DNA of 64,000 bases from Leptofilum sp041748655 (GTDB taxonomy: Bacteria > Chloroflexota > Anaerolineae > Promineifilales > Promineifilaceae), in assembly GCA_041748655.1 (NCBI GenBank), contig JBGTCV010000094.1, positions 21,820-85,819 of the forward strand. Reading direction: 5' to 3'. This document shows, piece by piece, positions 19,767 to 27,777 of the stretch. The notes below the pieces were generated by a model. It did not search any database, was not told where the DNA came from, and saw only the letters and a program-made list of their open reading frames with translations. The position numbers were made by a program, and so were the translations under genes. The stretch's first letter is position 1; each line of letters opens with the position of its first letter.

Positions 19767-20547
19767 GACGATCATCGACAAAGAGTGGGCGGAAGTGTTT
19801 AAGAACAAGCTGGTGCTTTTTTCTGTCGCCTTCTTGCCGTTGCTGCTAACCGCACTGCCGCTCATCACCCTGTATGCCACTCAAAGCCTTACCCCGGAGG
19901 AAATTGGGGTCGATACATCATCTGCGCCGGATGAATTTTTTGGTGAATTGTGTGTGGGACTGAGTGAGATAGATTGCACCCAGGTTTATATGTTGAATCT
20001 TTTTACGCTAATGTTCATGATTTTGCCGGTGATGATTCCGGTAACAATTGCGGCGTACAGTATTGTGGGTGAAAAATCGACGCGCAGCCTGGAGCCGCTG
20101 TTGGCCACACCTATCACAACGACGGAGTTGATTTTGGGCAAGGGGATTGCGGCTGTGCTGCCTGCCGTGGTGGTGACGTGGCTCTCGTTTGGCATTTATC
20201 TTTTCGCGGCCAGGCTGATGAGTAATGCGGCCGTTTTTGTTCGCGTGGTTGATCCGATGTGGCTGCTGGCGGTCTTTTTGGTAGGGCCACTGCTGGCGGT
20301 GCTGTCGGTTTGCGCGGCAATGATGATCTCGTCCAGGGTAACGGACCCACGCACGGCCGAACAGCTGGCTGGGGCGGTGGTACTGCCAATTATTCTGCTG
20401 ATTATGGGGCAATCTTTTGGCTTGTTTTTGTTGAGCAGTGAATTGGTGTTGGTAACGGCCGTTGTCTTGCTGTTTTTAGACGCCGGGTTAATCTACCTCA
20501 CCATACGCCTGTTTGAGCGGGAAACGATTTTAACGCGATGGAAATAG
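19753..20547 (+). CDS. ABC-2 type transporter permease
   Basis: This is the permease partner of the preceding ATPase gene (264 aa). ATG 19753 overlaps the ATPase end by 14 nt and is preceded by AGGAGGGGG, which decides the start. It has about six membrane helices: one near 20-45, then a cluster from about 85 to 255. The loop VGEKSTRSLEPLLATPITTTELILGKGIA is characteristic of ABC-2/NatB-like permeases. The extracellular loop between the first two helices (about 45-80) contains two Cys that could form a disulphide. Confidence 0.88.
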   Translation: MDKIKTIIDKEWAEVFKNKLVLFSVAFLPLLLTALPLITLYATQSLTPEEIGVDTSSAPDEFFGELCVGLSEIDCTQVYMLNLFTLMFMILPVMIPVTIAAYSIVGEKSTRSLEPLLATPITTTELILGKGIAAVLPAVVVTWLSFGIYLFAARLMSNAAVFVRVVDPMWLLAVFLVGPLLAVLSVCAAMMISSRVTDPRTAEQLAGAVVLPIILLIMGQSFGLFLLSSELVLVTAVVLLFLDAGLIYLTIRLFERETILTRWK

Positions 20548-20627
20548 TTTGTGCGAAGGCAACATAAACATACCCTGGGGATTTATGATTTATAGCCTGG
20601 GGATTTATCCCCGGGTAAAGGTAAAGA

Positions 20628-21593
20628 ATGAATTTAGCAGGATTAAAGATTGGACATGCTACAGATGAAAAGTTTAATACAGGCTGCACTGTGTTTTTGT
20701 GCCCACCGAATACGGTGGCTAGCGTAGATGTACGGGGGCCAGCGCCGGGCAGCCGGGAAGCGGTGCTGCTGCAACCAGACAAGCCGATCCAATTTATTCA
20801 CGCGGTGATGCTGACCGGTGGCAGCGCCTTTGGCCTGGCTACGGCTGATGGCGCGATGCGCTATCTGGCCGAGCATGAAATTGGTCATACCACGCCTATT
20901 CGGCTGATACCCCTGGTGCCAACGGCCGTTATCTACGACCTGTTCATCAATGATGGCCAACGACCGCCGGATGCAGAGATGGGGTACCAGGCGTGCCAAA
21001 ACGCCACCGATACCGGCGTGCCCCAGGGTAATGTGGGCGCTGGAGCAGGCGCTACGGTTGGCAAATGGGGCGGCTTTCAAAACAGTATGAAGGGTGGCTT
21101 TGGCCTTAGCAGTATCGAAATAGAGGGTCTGGTAGTGGGAGCTGGTGCGGTGGTGAATGCCATCGGGGATGTGGTAAATGAGGATGGATCGGTTTTGGCC
21201 GGGGCGCGAGGGGAAAACGGCCGTTGGCTGGTTGAACAAGACCGGTACCGTAAGTTCCGCAGGCCGTCGCAGACACCTCTGGGCACCAACACCACGCTGG
21301 TGGTGCTGTTTACCAACGCCATATTGAGCAAGGTAGAAGCCCATCGCCTGGCCCAGCGGGCGCATGATGGCCTGGCCATTGCCATCCGCCCGGTACACAC
21401 AACCCATGACGGCGACACGGCGTACGCGCTGGCTACGTCCCAGGTGGCAGCACCGTTTGATTTTGTAGGCAATCTGGCCGTAGAGATGGTGGCGCAGGCG
21501 ATTCGCAACGGGGTGCGTCAGGCGAAATCGCTTGGATTATTGCCGGGCCTGGCGTCTGCGGATAAGAGGATAAACGGTGACATTGTGCGCTGA
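20628..21593 (+). CDS. P1/S58-family Ntn-hydrolase (DmpA/NylC-like peptidase)
   Basis: A self-processing N-terminal nucleophile hydrolase family member of 321 aa. It has MLTGGSAFGLATADGAMRYL, GNVGAGAGATVGKW and KGGFGLSSIEI, typical of the family. The expected autocleavage site is Asn221-Thr222 in LGTNTTLVVLF, which would make Thr222 the nucleophile of the beta chain. Relatives include D-aminopeptidase DmpA, beta-aminopeptidases and the 6-aminohexanoate-oligomer hydrolase NylC; the NTTLVV context is closest to NylC. The substrate cannot be predicted. The start ATG is 80 bp after the exporter permease, with a short direct repeat (CTGGGGATTTAT) in the gap. Confidence 0.85.
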   Translation: MNLAGLKIGHATDEKFNTGCTVFLCPPNTVASVDVRGPAPGSREAVLLQPDKPIQFIHAVMLTGGSAFGLATADGAMRYLAEHEIGHTTPIRLIPLVPTAVIYDLFINDGQRPPDAEMGYQACQNATDTGVPQGNVGAGAGATVGKWGGFQNSMKGGFGLSSIEIEGLVVGAGAVVNAIGDVVNEDGSVLAGARGENGRWLVEQDRYRKFRRPSQTPLGTNTTLVVLFTNAILSKVEAHRLAQRAHDGLAIAIRPVHTTHDGDTAYALATSQVAAPFDFVGNLAVEMVAQAIRNGVRQAKSLGLLPGLASADKRINGDIVR

Positions 21594-21717
21594 AATATTT
21601 ACTTTTAGTCACTTGGCAGACGGCCGTATGGCTCAGAAAATAGACAAAATCGGCTTGTACCACATGGTTTTGCACCAACTGTTCACTAGAAGAGTCAATT
21701 AAAGAGGAGTGTTTTCA

Positions 21718-22062
21718 ATGTCAGAAAGTGTGCCATTCAAAAAATATGACAAAGTTGTAACTGCCGATGAGGTCTTCGTAGGTGAAGTACTGCGTATTCA
21801 TCACCGACAAGAGGATGTCAACCCGGAGCTGCGTCTCTACGCCAGCTATTTGGAGGTGTGGAGCACCGCATTTGGTGGCCACAGCTACGTTCCTACGGAT
21901 TACATCGATGAATATGATGCGGCCAAAGGCATTATTTACCTCACAGAGACAGTGCAAACATTTCAGCATGAAACCTGGAATCGCGCCCCAAGCTTCATTG
22001 CCGGACACAAAAGCCGCCGGGAAGAGCTGCCGGCAGGAAACGCTCACACGGTTAGTTCCTGA
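21718..22062 (+). CDS. Small protein of unknown function (PRC-barrel-like?)
   Basis: A 114-aa soluble protein, not confidently recognised. ATG 21718 has an excellent AAAGAGGAG before it, so the longer GTG start is rejected. The sequence alternates short strands (KVVTADEVFVGEVLRIHH, LYASYLEVWSTAFGG, YVPTDYIDEYDAAKGIIYL), which is reminiscent of PRC-barrel/DUF2171-type domains that bind ligands or partner proteins. It ends in a basic disordered tail. It is followed 19 nt later by the FocA-like channel gene and is probably in one transcript with it. Confidence 0.55.
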   Translation: MSESVPFKKYDKVVTADEVFVGEVLRIHHRQEDVNPELRLYASYLEVWSTAFGGHSYVPTDYIDEYDAAKGIIYLTETVQTFQHETWNRAPSFIAGHKSRREELPAGNAHTVSS

Positions 22063-22081
22063 GGAAAGGTTCGGGTGAAAA

Positions 22082-22984
22082 ATGGGGCATAAAATCTCAC
22101 AGGCGATAGAGAAAATCAGCTTTAATGCCGACGCTCTGGTGCCTAAGGAAATGGCGCTTAAAGCGGAATCGGCGGGCGTAGCCAAAGCGTCGTTGGGTCC
22201 GCTGCGGATGTTTGCGCTGTCTATACTGGCCGGGGCTTTTATTGCTCTGGGGGCTATTTTTGCCACTACCGTGACCACGGGCAGCATGCTGCCGTTTGGC
22301 CTTACCCGGCTGCTGGGCGGCCTGGCCTTTTGCCTGGGGCTAATTTTGGTTGTTGGCGCGGGGGCAGAACTTTTTACGGGCAACAATCTGATTGTAATGG
22401 CCTGGGCCGGTGGCAAGGTAACCACCTGGCAGCTTGTGCGCAACTGGACCATTGTGTATCTGGGCAATTTTGTGGGGTCGGTGGCAACGGCCGTTATGAT
22501 GCTGTGGAGCAAACAATATACCTTTGCCAACGGTGTTTTGGGCCAAAATGCCCTCAATATTGCCAATAGTAAGGTGAATCTGGAGTGGGGGCAGGCGCTG
22601 GTGTTGGGCATTATGTGTAATGCCCTGGTCTGCCTCGCTGTCTGGCTGTGCATGGGTGCTCGCAGCGCTACCGACAAAATTTTGTCCATCATTTTCCCCA
22701 TTACTGCGTTTGTGGCAGCCGGGTTTGAGCACAGTGTGGCCAATATGTATTTCATCCCGATTGGGCTGCTGATAAAGTCGGCTGCCTCTGCCGAATTTTG
22801 GAGCCAGATTGGCAGCAATGCAGCGGCATTTGGAAACCTCACCCTGGGTAATTTCTTGTGGCGCAACCTGCTGCCTGTGACCCTGGGCAATATCATTGGG
22901 GGCGCGTTGATGGTTGGCCTGGTTTACTGGTTTATCTACTTGCGGCCAACCTGGACGGGCGCTCAACCCACCAACGAACGATGA
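22082..22984 (+). CDS. Formate/nitrite transporter family channel (FocA-like)
   Basis: A FNT-family protein (300 aa) with six membrane helices and the usual signatures: GAELFTGNNLIV in the first half and GFEHSVANMYFIPIG with the central His in the second. FNT pentamers conduct formate, nitrite, hydrosulfide or lactate. Formate is the best guess because the next operon is a ferredoxin-linked 2-oxoacid oxidoreductase suited to anaerobic metabolism, but no formate-producing enzyme is visible. The N-terminal ~40 residues are the cytoplasmic gating helix of the family. Confidence 0.9.
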   Translation: MGHKISQAIEKISFNADALVPKEMALKAESAGVAKASLGPLRMFALSILAGAFIALGAIFATTVTTGSMLPFGLTRLLGGLAFCLGLILVVGAGAELFTGNNLIVMAWAGGKVTTWQLVRNWTIVYLGNFVGSVATAVMMLWSKQYTFANGVLGQNALNIANSKVNLEWGQALVLGIMCNALVCLAVWLCMGARSATDKILSIIFPITAFVAAGFEHSVANMYFIPIGLLIKSAASAEFWSQIGSNAAAFGNLTLGNFLWRNLLPVTLGNIIGGALMVGLVYWFIYLRPTWTGAQPTNER

Positions 22985-23042
22985 TTTGACCCATTTTGCC
23001 GCTATCATGACATTCTTCATGGTGAGACGGGCACTTAGTCAC

Positions 23043-23071
23043 TTCAACCTTTTCTGCTAAAACTGTATACT
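23043..23071 (+). promoter_or_regulatory. Candidate promoter of the 2-oxoacid oxidoreductase operon
   Basis: TTCAAC (23043-23048) and TATACT (23066-23071) with a 17-bp spacer fit a sigma-70-type promoter. Transcription from about 23078 would create a ~210-nt leader before the ferredoxin gene containing a long hairpin and a terminator-like stem. Confidence 0.45.
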
Positions 23072-23079
23072 CTTATTGA

Positions 23080-23142
23080 GGTGCAAGGCACTGGCCGCAG
23101 GCATTTTAATGGGTTGGAACCGTTTGGCCAGTGCCTCGCACC
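23080..23142. repeat. 17-bp inverted repeat in the operon leader
   Basis: GGTGCAAGGCACTGGCC (23080-23096) is inverted at 23126-23142 with one mismatch and a 29-nt loop. It would form a strong hairpin in the leader RNA, or it may be a REP-like intergenic element. It begins about at the predicted transcription start. Apart from this repeat, the promoter and the terminator-like stem, the 303-bp gap 22985-23287 shows nothing else. Confidence 0.75.
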
Positions 23143-23176
23143 ACTTAGTAGTTACCTTGAACGTTAATAAAACACC

Positions 23177-23215
23177 GGGCCTACCAGTCTACAATGCTCT
23201 GGGAGGCCCTTTTTT
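23177..23215 (+). terminator. Terminator-like hairpin in the leader
   Basis: GGGCCT (23177-23182) pairs with AGGCCC (23204-23209), followed by TTTTTT. It lies downstream of the candidate promoter and about 70 nt before the ferredoxin gene. It is either the end of the focA transcript or an attenuator of the oxidoreductase operon. Confidence 0.6.
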
Positions 23216-23287
23216 GATTTCCGAGAACAAGAATTGCCCCCACTATTTCCTGTTTTCTCTATACAACATTTATGGAGGTTTCTATAT

Positions 23288-23575
23288 ATGGCTACTGGAC
23301 GAATTGTCATAGATGCCGAACGTTGTAAAGGGTGTGAACTGTGCCGCCCCGCTTGTCCCCAATCTATCATCCAATTGGCTGAAAGCCTGAATACAAATGG
23401 ATACCGACCCGCTGCGTTTGTCGATCCGGCGCTGAGCTGCACGGGCTGCGCCTTGTGCGCGGTGGTTTGTCCAGATGGCTGCATTACCGTTTACCGAAAT
23501 CACCCCCAAAAACAGACAACCCATCACAAATACGAATCTAAGGAGGCGCAGACCCATGCCGAAGCAGTTGCTTAA
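23288..23575 (+). CDS. Ferredoxin-type delta subunit of 2-oxoacid:ferredoxin oxidoreductase
   Basis: A 95-aa protein with two [4Fe-4S] motifs, CKGCELCRPACP (from residue 13) and CTGCALCAVVCP. It is the electron-transfer subunit of the four-subunit oxidoreductase encoded here. GGAGG 9 nt upstream supports ATG 23288; the longer frame from 23234 is rejected. The hydrophilic, His-rich C-terminal tail (HHKYESKEAQTHAEAVA) overlaps the next gene by 20 nt, which means tight translational coupling. Confidence 0.9.
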   Translation: MATGRIVIDAERCKGCELCRPACPQSIIQLAESLNTNGYRPAAFVDPALSCTGCALCAVVCPDGCITVYRNHPQKQTTHHKYESKEAQTHAEAVA

Positions 23576-24626
23576 AGGAAATGTTGCCTTTGCAGAAGCG
23601 GCCGTTCGGGCTGGCTGCGAAGCGTATTTTGGTTATCCCATCACCCCCCAAACCGAATTATTGGAGCATATGGCCCGCCGCATGATTGAGCTGGACCGGG
23701 TCTTTTTGCAGGCAGAAAGCGAAGTGGCCGCCATTAACATGGTTTATGGCGCTGCATCTTGTGGCGTTCGGGTGATGACCTCCTCCAGCAGTCCCGGCAT
23801 CAGCCTGATGCAGGAAGGGCTGAGCTATATTGCCGGGTCTGAAGTGCCGGCGGTGATTATTGATGTGATGCGCGGCGGGCCGGGCCTGGGCAATATTCAG
23901 CCCAGCCAGTCGGATTATAACCAGGTGACCAAATCGGCCGGACACGGCGATTTTCATCCCATTGTGTTGGCTCCGGCCAACGTGCAGGAGGCAATTGATC
24001 TGACGCTGCTGGCCTTTGACCTGGCGGACAAATACCGTACGCTGGTGTTTGTGGTGGCAGATGGGGCCATTGGCCAGATGATGGAACCGGCCGAACTGCC
24101 GCCGATGAGGGAGCTGCCTTTAGAACGGCCGTCCTGGGCCTTAACCGGGGCTAAAAATCGCGAACGAAATTTGGTGAACTCCCTACACATGGGGGTAGAC
24201 AGCCTGGAGGCGTTTAACCAACAGCTGCAAGCCAAGCTGAGCCAGATTCAACGGGACGAGGTGCGGTACGAAACGCAGCTGGTGGAAGATGCCGATCTGG
24301 TGCTGGTGGCGTTTGGTACGGCCGCGCGCGTGGCGCAAACGGCCGTTCAGCGGCTGCGGCGTCGCGGGCTAAAGGTAGGGCTGTTCCGGCCCATTACCCT
24401 GTGGCCCTTCCCAGAAGAAGCACTGGCCGAGGTGGCCCAAAACAGCCAGGCGCTGTTTGTGGTGGAGATGAACGCCGGGCAAATGCTGCACGATGTACGC
24501 CTGGTCGCCGGTATCCACAAACCGGTTAAATTCCTGGGCCGCATGGGCGGGCGCATTCCGCTGCCTGAAGAAGTAGAGCAGGAAGCAGAAGCGTTGTTAG
24601 AACAGCTGGCGGTCACTGCATCATGA
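23556..24626 (+). CDS. 2-oxoacid:ferredoxin oxidoreductase, alpha subunit
   Basis: The alpha (pyrimidine-binding plus C-terminal) subunit, 356 aa, of a 2-oxoglutarate/2-oxoisovalerate:ferredoxin oxidoreductase. It shows GCEAYFGYPITPQTELLEHMA, SEVAAINMVYGAASCGVRVMTSSSSPG and, near the C-terminus, VEMNAGQMLHDVRL. Start ATG 23556 has AAGGAGG 9 nt upstream and overlaps the ferredoxin gene. The enzyme oxidatively decarboxylates a 2-oxoacid to acyl-CoA with reduction of ferredoxin. Kor and Vor enzymes are too similar here to decide the substrate; the aminotransferase in the operon points to amino-acid-derived oxoacids. Confidence 0.9.
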   Translation: MPKQLLKGNVAFAEAAVRAGCEAYFGYPITPQTELLEHMARRMIELDRVFLQAESEVAAINMVYGAASCGVRVMTSSSSPGISLMQEGLSYIAGSEVPAVIIDVMRGGPGLGNIQPSQSDYNQVTKSAGHGDFHPIVLAPANVQEAIDLTLLAFDLADKYRTLVFVVADGAIGQMMEPAELPPMRELPLERPSWALTGAKNRERNLVNSLHMGVDSLEAFNQQLQAKLSQIQRDEVRYETQLVEDADLVLVAFGTAARVAQTAVQRLRRRGLKVGLFRPITLWPFPEEALAEVAQNSQALFVVEMNAGQMLHDVRLVAGIHKPVKFLGRMGGRIPLPEEVEQEAEALLEQLAVTAS

Positions 24627-25453
24627 TGACGGAGACGCAAAAAATGGACACGATTGTTTTTAAGCAAAATGGTTTTGCCACCCTGGAAAAAATAACGCAT
24701 GAACGGCCGTCTAGCCTGTGCGATGTTCAAACCCATTACTGCCCTGGCTGTACCCACGGCACTGCCCACAACCTGGTAGCCGAAGTGATCGACGAACTGA
24801 ACATCCGCGAAGATACCATCCTGGTTTCTTCTGTTGGCTGCTCTGTTTTTTCGTATAACTATTTTAATGTGGACGCTTGCGAAGCCGCCCACGGCCGCGC
24901 TCCGGCGATGGCTACCGGCGTCAAGCGGGTCAATCCAGACAAAATCGTTTTTACCTACCAGGGAGATGGTGATCTGGCCTCTATTGGCATGGCCGAAATT
25001 ATTCATGCCGCCGCTCGTGGTGAAAAAATCACCGTTATTTTTGTCAATAACGCTATTTATGGCATGACGGGCGGCCAAATGGCCCCCACCAGCCTCGTTG
25101 GACAAAAAACCACATCTTCCCCCTTTGGTCGGGATGTTGGCCTGACCGGATTGCCAATTCATATGGCAGAACTGCTGGCCCAGCTGCCGGGCACAGTGTA
25201 CAGCGTGCGGCGCAGTTTGCATGATGCCCGCCACGTGCTGCAAGCCAAAAAAGCGATCCGCATCGCCTTTGAAGCGCAGCTGGATAACCTGGGTTTTAGC
25301 GTGGTGGAGCTGCTCTCTTCATGCCCCACCAACTGGGGGATGACCCCCAATGAAGCGCTCGCCTGGGTAGAAGAGAAGATGGTACCGGTTTACCCAATTG
25401 GTGATTACAAAGTTGATGATCGTTTGCAAACCAGAAAAGGAGCCAAAAAATGA
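24623..25453 (+). CDS. 2-oxoacid:ferredoxin oxidoreductase, beta subunit (TPP-binding)
   Basis: The TPP-binding beta subunit, 276 aa. CPGCTHGTAHNL near residue 40 supplies an Fe-S/TPP-region Cys pair typical of the family. GDGDLASIGMAEIIHAA followed by NNAIYGMTGGQMAPTS is the TPP diphosphate/metal motif. The gene overlaps the alpha stop codon (ATGA) and its own stop overlaps the aminotransferase start (ATGA), so all three are coupled. A second ATG at 24626 is an alternative start. Confidence 0.92.
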   Translation: MMTETQKMDTIVFKQNGFATLEKITHERPSSLCDVQTHYCPGCTHGTAHNLVAEVIDELNIREDTILVSSVGCSVFSYNYFNVDACEAAHGRAPAMATGVKRVNPDKIVFTYQGDGDLASIGMAEIIHAAARGEKITVIFVNNAIYGMTGGQMAPTSLVGQKTTSSPFGRDVGLTGLPIHMAELLAQLPGTVYSVRRSLHDARHVLQAKKAIRIAFEAQLDNLGFSVVELLSSCPTNWGMTPNEALAWVEEKMVPVYPIGDYKVDDRLQTRKGAKK

Positions 25454-26709
25454 GTACGCCTTGGCATCATCGTTATGCTCAACGCACCCAACGAATGGGC
25501 AGCTCAATGATTCGTGAGCTGCTGAAATTGACTCAGCAGCCTGACATCATCTCTTTTGCCGGTGGCCTGCCTGCGCCGGAGATGTTTCCGGTGGAGGCGT
25601 TTGAAGCTGCCAGCAGCCGGGTTTTGCGCCAGCACGGCAGCCAGGCGCTGCAATACAGCACCACGGAAGGCTACCTGCCGCTGCGGGAGCTGATTGTGGA
25701 AAAGATGGGGCGCTACGGGATTGAGGCGTCGGTGGACAATGTGCTGATCACCAGCGGTTCGCAGCAGGCGCTGGATTTAATCGGCAAGCTGTTGATCAAT
25801 CCGGGTGATTTGGTACTGACGGAACGGCCGTCTTACCTCGGCGCATTACAGGCGTGGCGAGCCTACCAGGCTGAATTCAGCACTGTACCCATCGATGATG
25901 ATGGCTTGTGCGTGGATATGCTGGAAGAAGCGTTGTGCGGTGGCCCCAAATTTATGTACGTGCTGCCCAATTTTCAAAATCCAGGGGGTGTTACGCTTTC
26001 TTACGAACGCCGTCTGGCGCTGATTGACATTGCCGACCGTTACGGCGTCCCCATCATTGAGGATGACCCATATGGTGAACTGCGCTTTGAAGGGGAGCAT
26101 CTGCCACCGCTAGTGGTGCTGGATGCGGATAAGTTTAACGGCCGTCAATACACCAACCACAGCGAACCCCAAAGCTACTTCAAGGGGAATGTCATCTACA
26201 TGAGCACCTTCTCCAAGACGCTGGCTCCTGGCCTGCGGCTGGGCTGGATTGTCGCCCCGGCGAGCGTGATTCAACACTGCATCATGGCCAAACAGGGGAT
26301 GGATTTGCACACCAGCTCCTTTGTGCAAATGGTGGTCTATGAGGTGGCCAAAGATGGCTTTTTAACTGAGCATGTGCGCCAGATCAGGCAGGTGTACCGT
26401 GAACGGCGGGATATTATGCTAGAGGCAATGTCTGAGCATTTTCCGCCCGGTGTGCGCTGGACCAAGCCGCAGGGTGGGCTGTTTTTGTGGGTGAGTTTGC
26501 CAGAGGAAGTGGATAGTACGGCCGTTCTCCAGGAAGCGATTGCCAGTAAAGTTGCATTTGTACCGGGTGTCACCTTTTATCCAGATTGCGATCCGCAGAA
26601 AAACAGCTTCCGCCTCAATTTTTCTAATGCGCAGCCAGCCCAAATTGAGGAAGGAATTGCGCGGTTGGGCAGGGTATTGCAAAAAGTACTCGATCCAATT
26701 ACTGTATAA
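25450..26709 (+). CDS. PLP-dependent aminotransferase, class I/II (LysN/aromatic type)
   Basis: A fold-type I aminotransferase of 419 aa. It has SFAGGLPAPEMFP near the N-terminus, LQYSTTEGYLPLRELI, NFQNPGGVTLS, EDDPYGELRF with the ring-stacking/Asp region, and the Schiff-base Lys in STFSKTLAPGLRLGW. This set is characteristic of the 2-aminoadipate/aromatic aminotransferase (LysN, MocR-like) group. It would convert an amino acid to the 2-oxoacid consumed by the co-encoded oxidoreductase. Its insertion between the beta and gamma subunit genes, with a 4-nt overlap to beta, argues for that link. Confidence 0.9.
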   Translation: MSTPWHHRYAQRTQRMGSSMIRELLKLTQQPDIISFAGGLPAPEMFPVEAFEAASSRVLRQHGSQALQYSTTEGYLPLRELIVEKMGRYGIEASVDNVLITSGSQQALDLIGKLLINPGDLVLTERPSYLGALQAWRAYQAEFSTVPIDDDGLCVDMLEEALCGGPKFMYVLPNFQNPGGVTLSYERRLALIDIADRYGVPIIEDDPYGELRFEGEHLPPLVVLDADKFNGRQYTNHSEPQSYFKGNVIYMSTFSKTLAPGLRLGWIVAPASVIQHCIMAKQGMDLHTSSFVQMVVYEVAKDGFLTEHVRQIRQVYRERRDIMLEAMSEHFPPGVRWTKPQGGLFLWVSLPEEVDSTAVLQEAIASKVAFVPGVTFYPDCDPQKNSFRLNFSNAQPAQIEEGIARLGRVLQKVLDPITV

Positions 26710-26803
26710 CAGACGATAGACAGTATCTAATTTATAGCAATGACTTGCTACCGAATTGGTTTTTGTAAACTCGTGGCGATGTCTTTGCAAAGGAGTGATA
26801 GAG

Positions 26804-27139
26804 ATGATTGTCTATAAAACATTTACCGGACAAATTGATAAAGACCACGATGTATTGCACCAGCAAAATGAGGTGCGTAATCAGCTTGCACTGTTTATCA
26901 ATGAGGCCAGTGGACATCACAGGATCATCCAGATCAACGAGCTGTCTGTGCCAGAAAGCGGCCTATTTACGGTGACTGTCTGGTTTACACAGCCAGACGT
27001 GAAGCATGAAGCGGATATGAGTTCCCAGCCCGAAGCGCAAAGTGCCGACGTGTTGGCTCAACTGCTCCGTGAAAAGGGCCGGCGCGACATGTTGAAAACC
27101 ATGGTCGATGAGCATATGATTCGCTCTGATTCCAGTTAG
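26804..27139 (+). CDS. Hypothetical protein within the oxidoreductase operon
   Basis: A 111-aa protein I do not recognise. AAAGGAG 8 nt before ATG 26804 fixes the start; the frame extends further upstream without a ribosome site. The first ~75 residues look like a small alpha/beta unit (MIVYKTFTGQIDKDHDVLHQQ, IIQINELSVPESGLFTVTVWFTQ). The tail is acidic then helical and charged. No Cys, no signal peptide. It lies 27 bp before the gamma subunit gene, so it may be an accessory or assembly factor of the oxidoreductase or aminotransferase, but that is only guilt by association. Confidence 0.55.
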   Translation: MIVYKTFTGQIDKDHDVLHQQNEVRNQLALFINEASGHHRIIQINELSVPESGLFTVTVWFTQPDVKHEADMSSQPEAQSADVLAQLLREKGRRDMLKTMVDEHMIRSDSS

Positions 27140-27166
27140 CTCTTGTAAGAGTAGAGGAAACACAAA

Positions 27167-27721
27167 ATGGAAACTTCAATCATCATTTCTGGCTTTGGTG
27201 GCCAGGGGGTTTTGTTTGGCGGCCAATTATTGGCTTATGCGGGGATGGATAACGGCCGTTTTGTTACCTGGATTCCCTCTTATGGCCCGGAAATGCGGGG
27301 CGGAACAGCCAACTGCACCGTCATCATCAGTGATGAGCCGGTTGGTGCTCCCATTGTAGCTCAGCCAGATATTGCCCTGGTATTCAACCAGCCTTCTTAC
27401 GCCAAATACGAACCGCTGGTTAAGCCGGGTGGGTTGCTCATTGTCAACAACAGCATCGTGGCGGCAGATGCGCCCCGAACCGATCTGGAAGTTATACAGA
27501 TTCCGGCTAATGAACTTGCAGCCGAATTTGGTACCCCGAAAATGCTTAATCTGGCCATGATTGGGGCGATGCTGGCCCGTAACCAGGTTTTGCCCATTGC
27601 CGCGCTGGAGCGGGCATTGCGAGACCATTTGCCCGCGAGTAAACAGCAGTTTCTACAGGGGAACCTGGACGTTTTGCACGCTGGTTTTCGGGCGGCGGCA
27701 GAAACGGCCGTACCTGCTTAA
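27167..27721 (+). CDS. 2-oxoacid:ferredoxin oxidoreductase, gamma subunit
   Basis: The gamma subunit, 184 aa: IISGFGGQGVLFGGQLLAYAG at the N-terminus, ITWIPSYGPEMRGGTANC-like segment (WIPSYGPEMRGGTANCTV) and LNLAMIGAML near the C-terminus are diagnostic of the CoA-interacting gamma domain. It completes the four-subunit enzyme with the delta, alpha and beta genes upstream. The gene is the last in the operon and is followed by a strong terminator. Confidence 0.93.
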   Translation: METSIIISGFGGQGVLFGGQLLAYAGMDNGRFVTWIPSYGPEMRGGTANCTVIISDEPVGAPIVAQPDIALVFNQPSYAKYEPLVKPGGLLIVNNSIVAADAPRTDLEVIQIPANELAAEFGTPKMLNLAMIGAMLARNQVLPIAALERALRDHLPASKQQFLQGNLDVLHAGFRAAAETAVPA

Positions 27722-27727
27722 AAAAAG

Positions 27728-27768
27728 AGCTGGCTGGTTTTGAAGAAAACCAGCCAGCTTTTCACTTT
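27728..27768. terminator. Strong rho-independent terminator, bidirectional
   Basis: A perfect 14-bp stem AGCTGGCTGGTTTT (27728-27741) / AAAACCAGCCAGCT (27746-27759) with a GAAG loop is followed by a T-rich tract. A-rich sequence before it serves the convergent CoA-transferase gene. Confidence 0.9.
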
Positions 27769-27777
27769 TCACGCTGC

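Noticed and set aside
21721..22896. Long minus-strand open frame of 391 codons opposite the small unknown gene and FocA
   Set aside because: The plus-strand genes have clear ribosome sites and family motifs; the antisense product is low-complexity (S, A, R, P rich) and typical of a shadow frame.
23101..23125. GGGTTGGAACCG in the operon leader, reminiscent of the T-box GGGTGGNACCGCG
   Set aside because: It has an extra base, lacks the rest of the T-box architecture (stem I, specifier) and lies in the loop of a hairpin; probably chance.
24347..25243. Minus-strand open frame of 298 codons opposite the oxidoreductase alpha/beta genes
   Set aside because: It covers two confidently assigned overlapping genes and shows no family motif.
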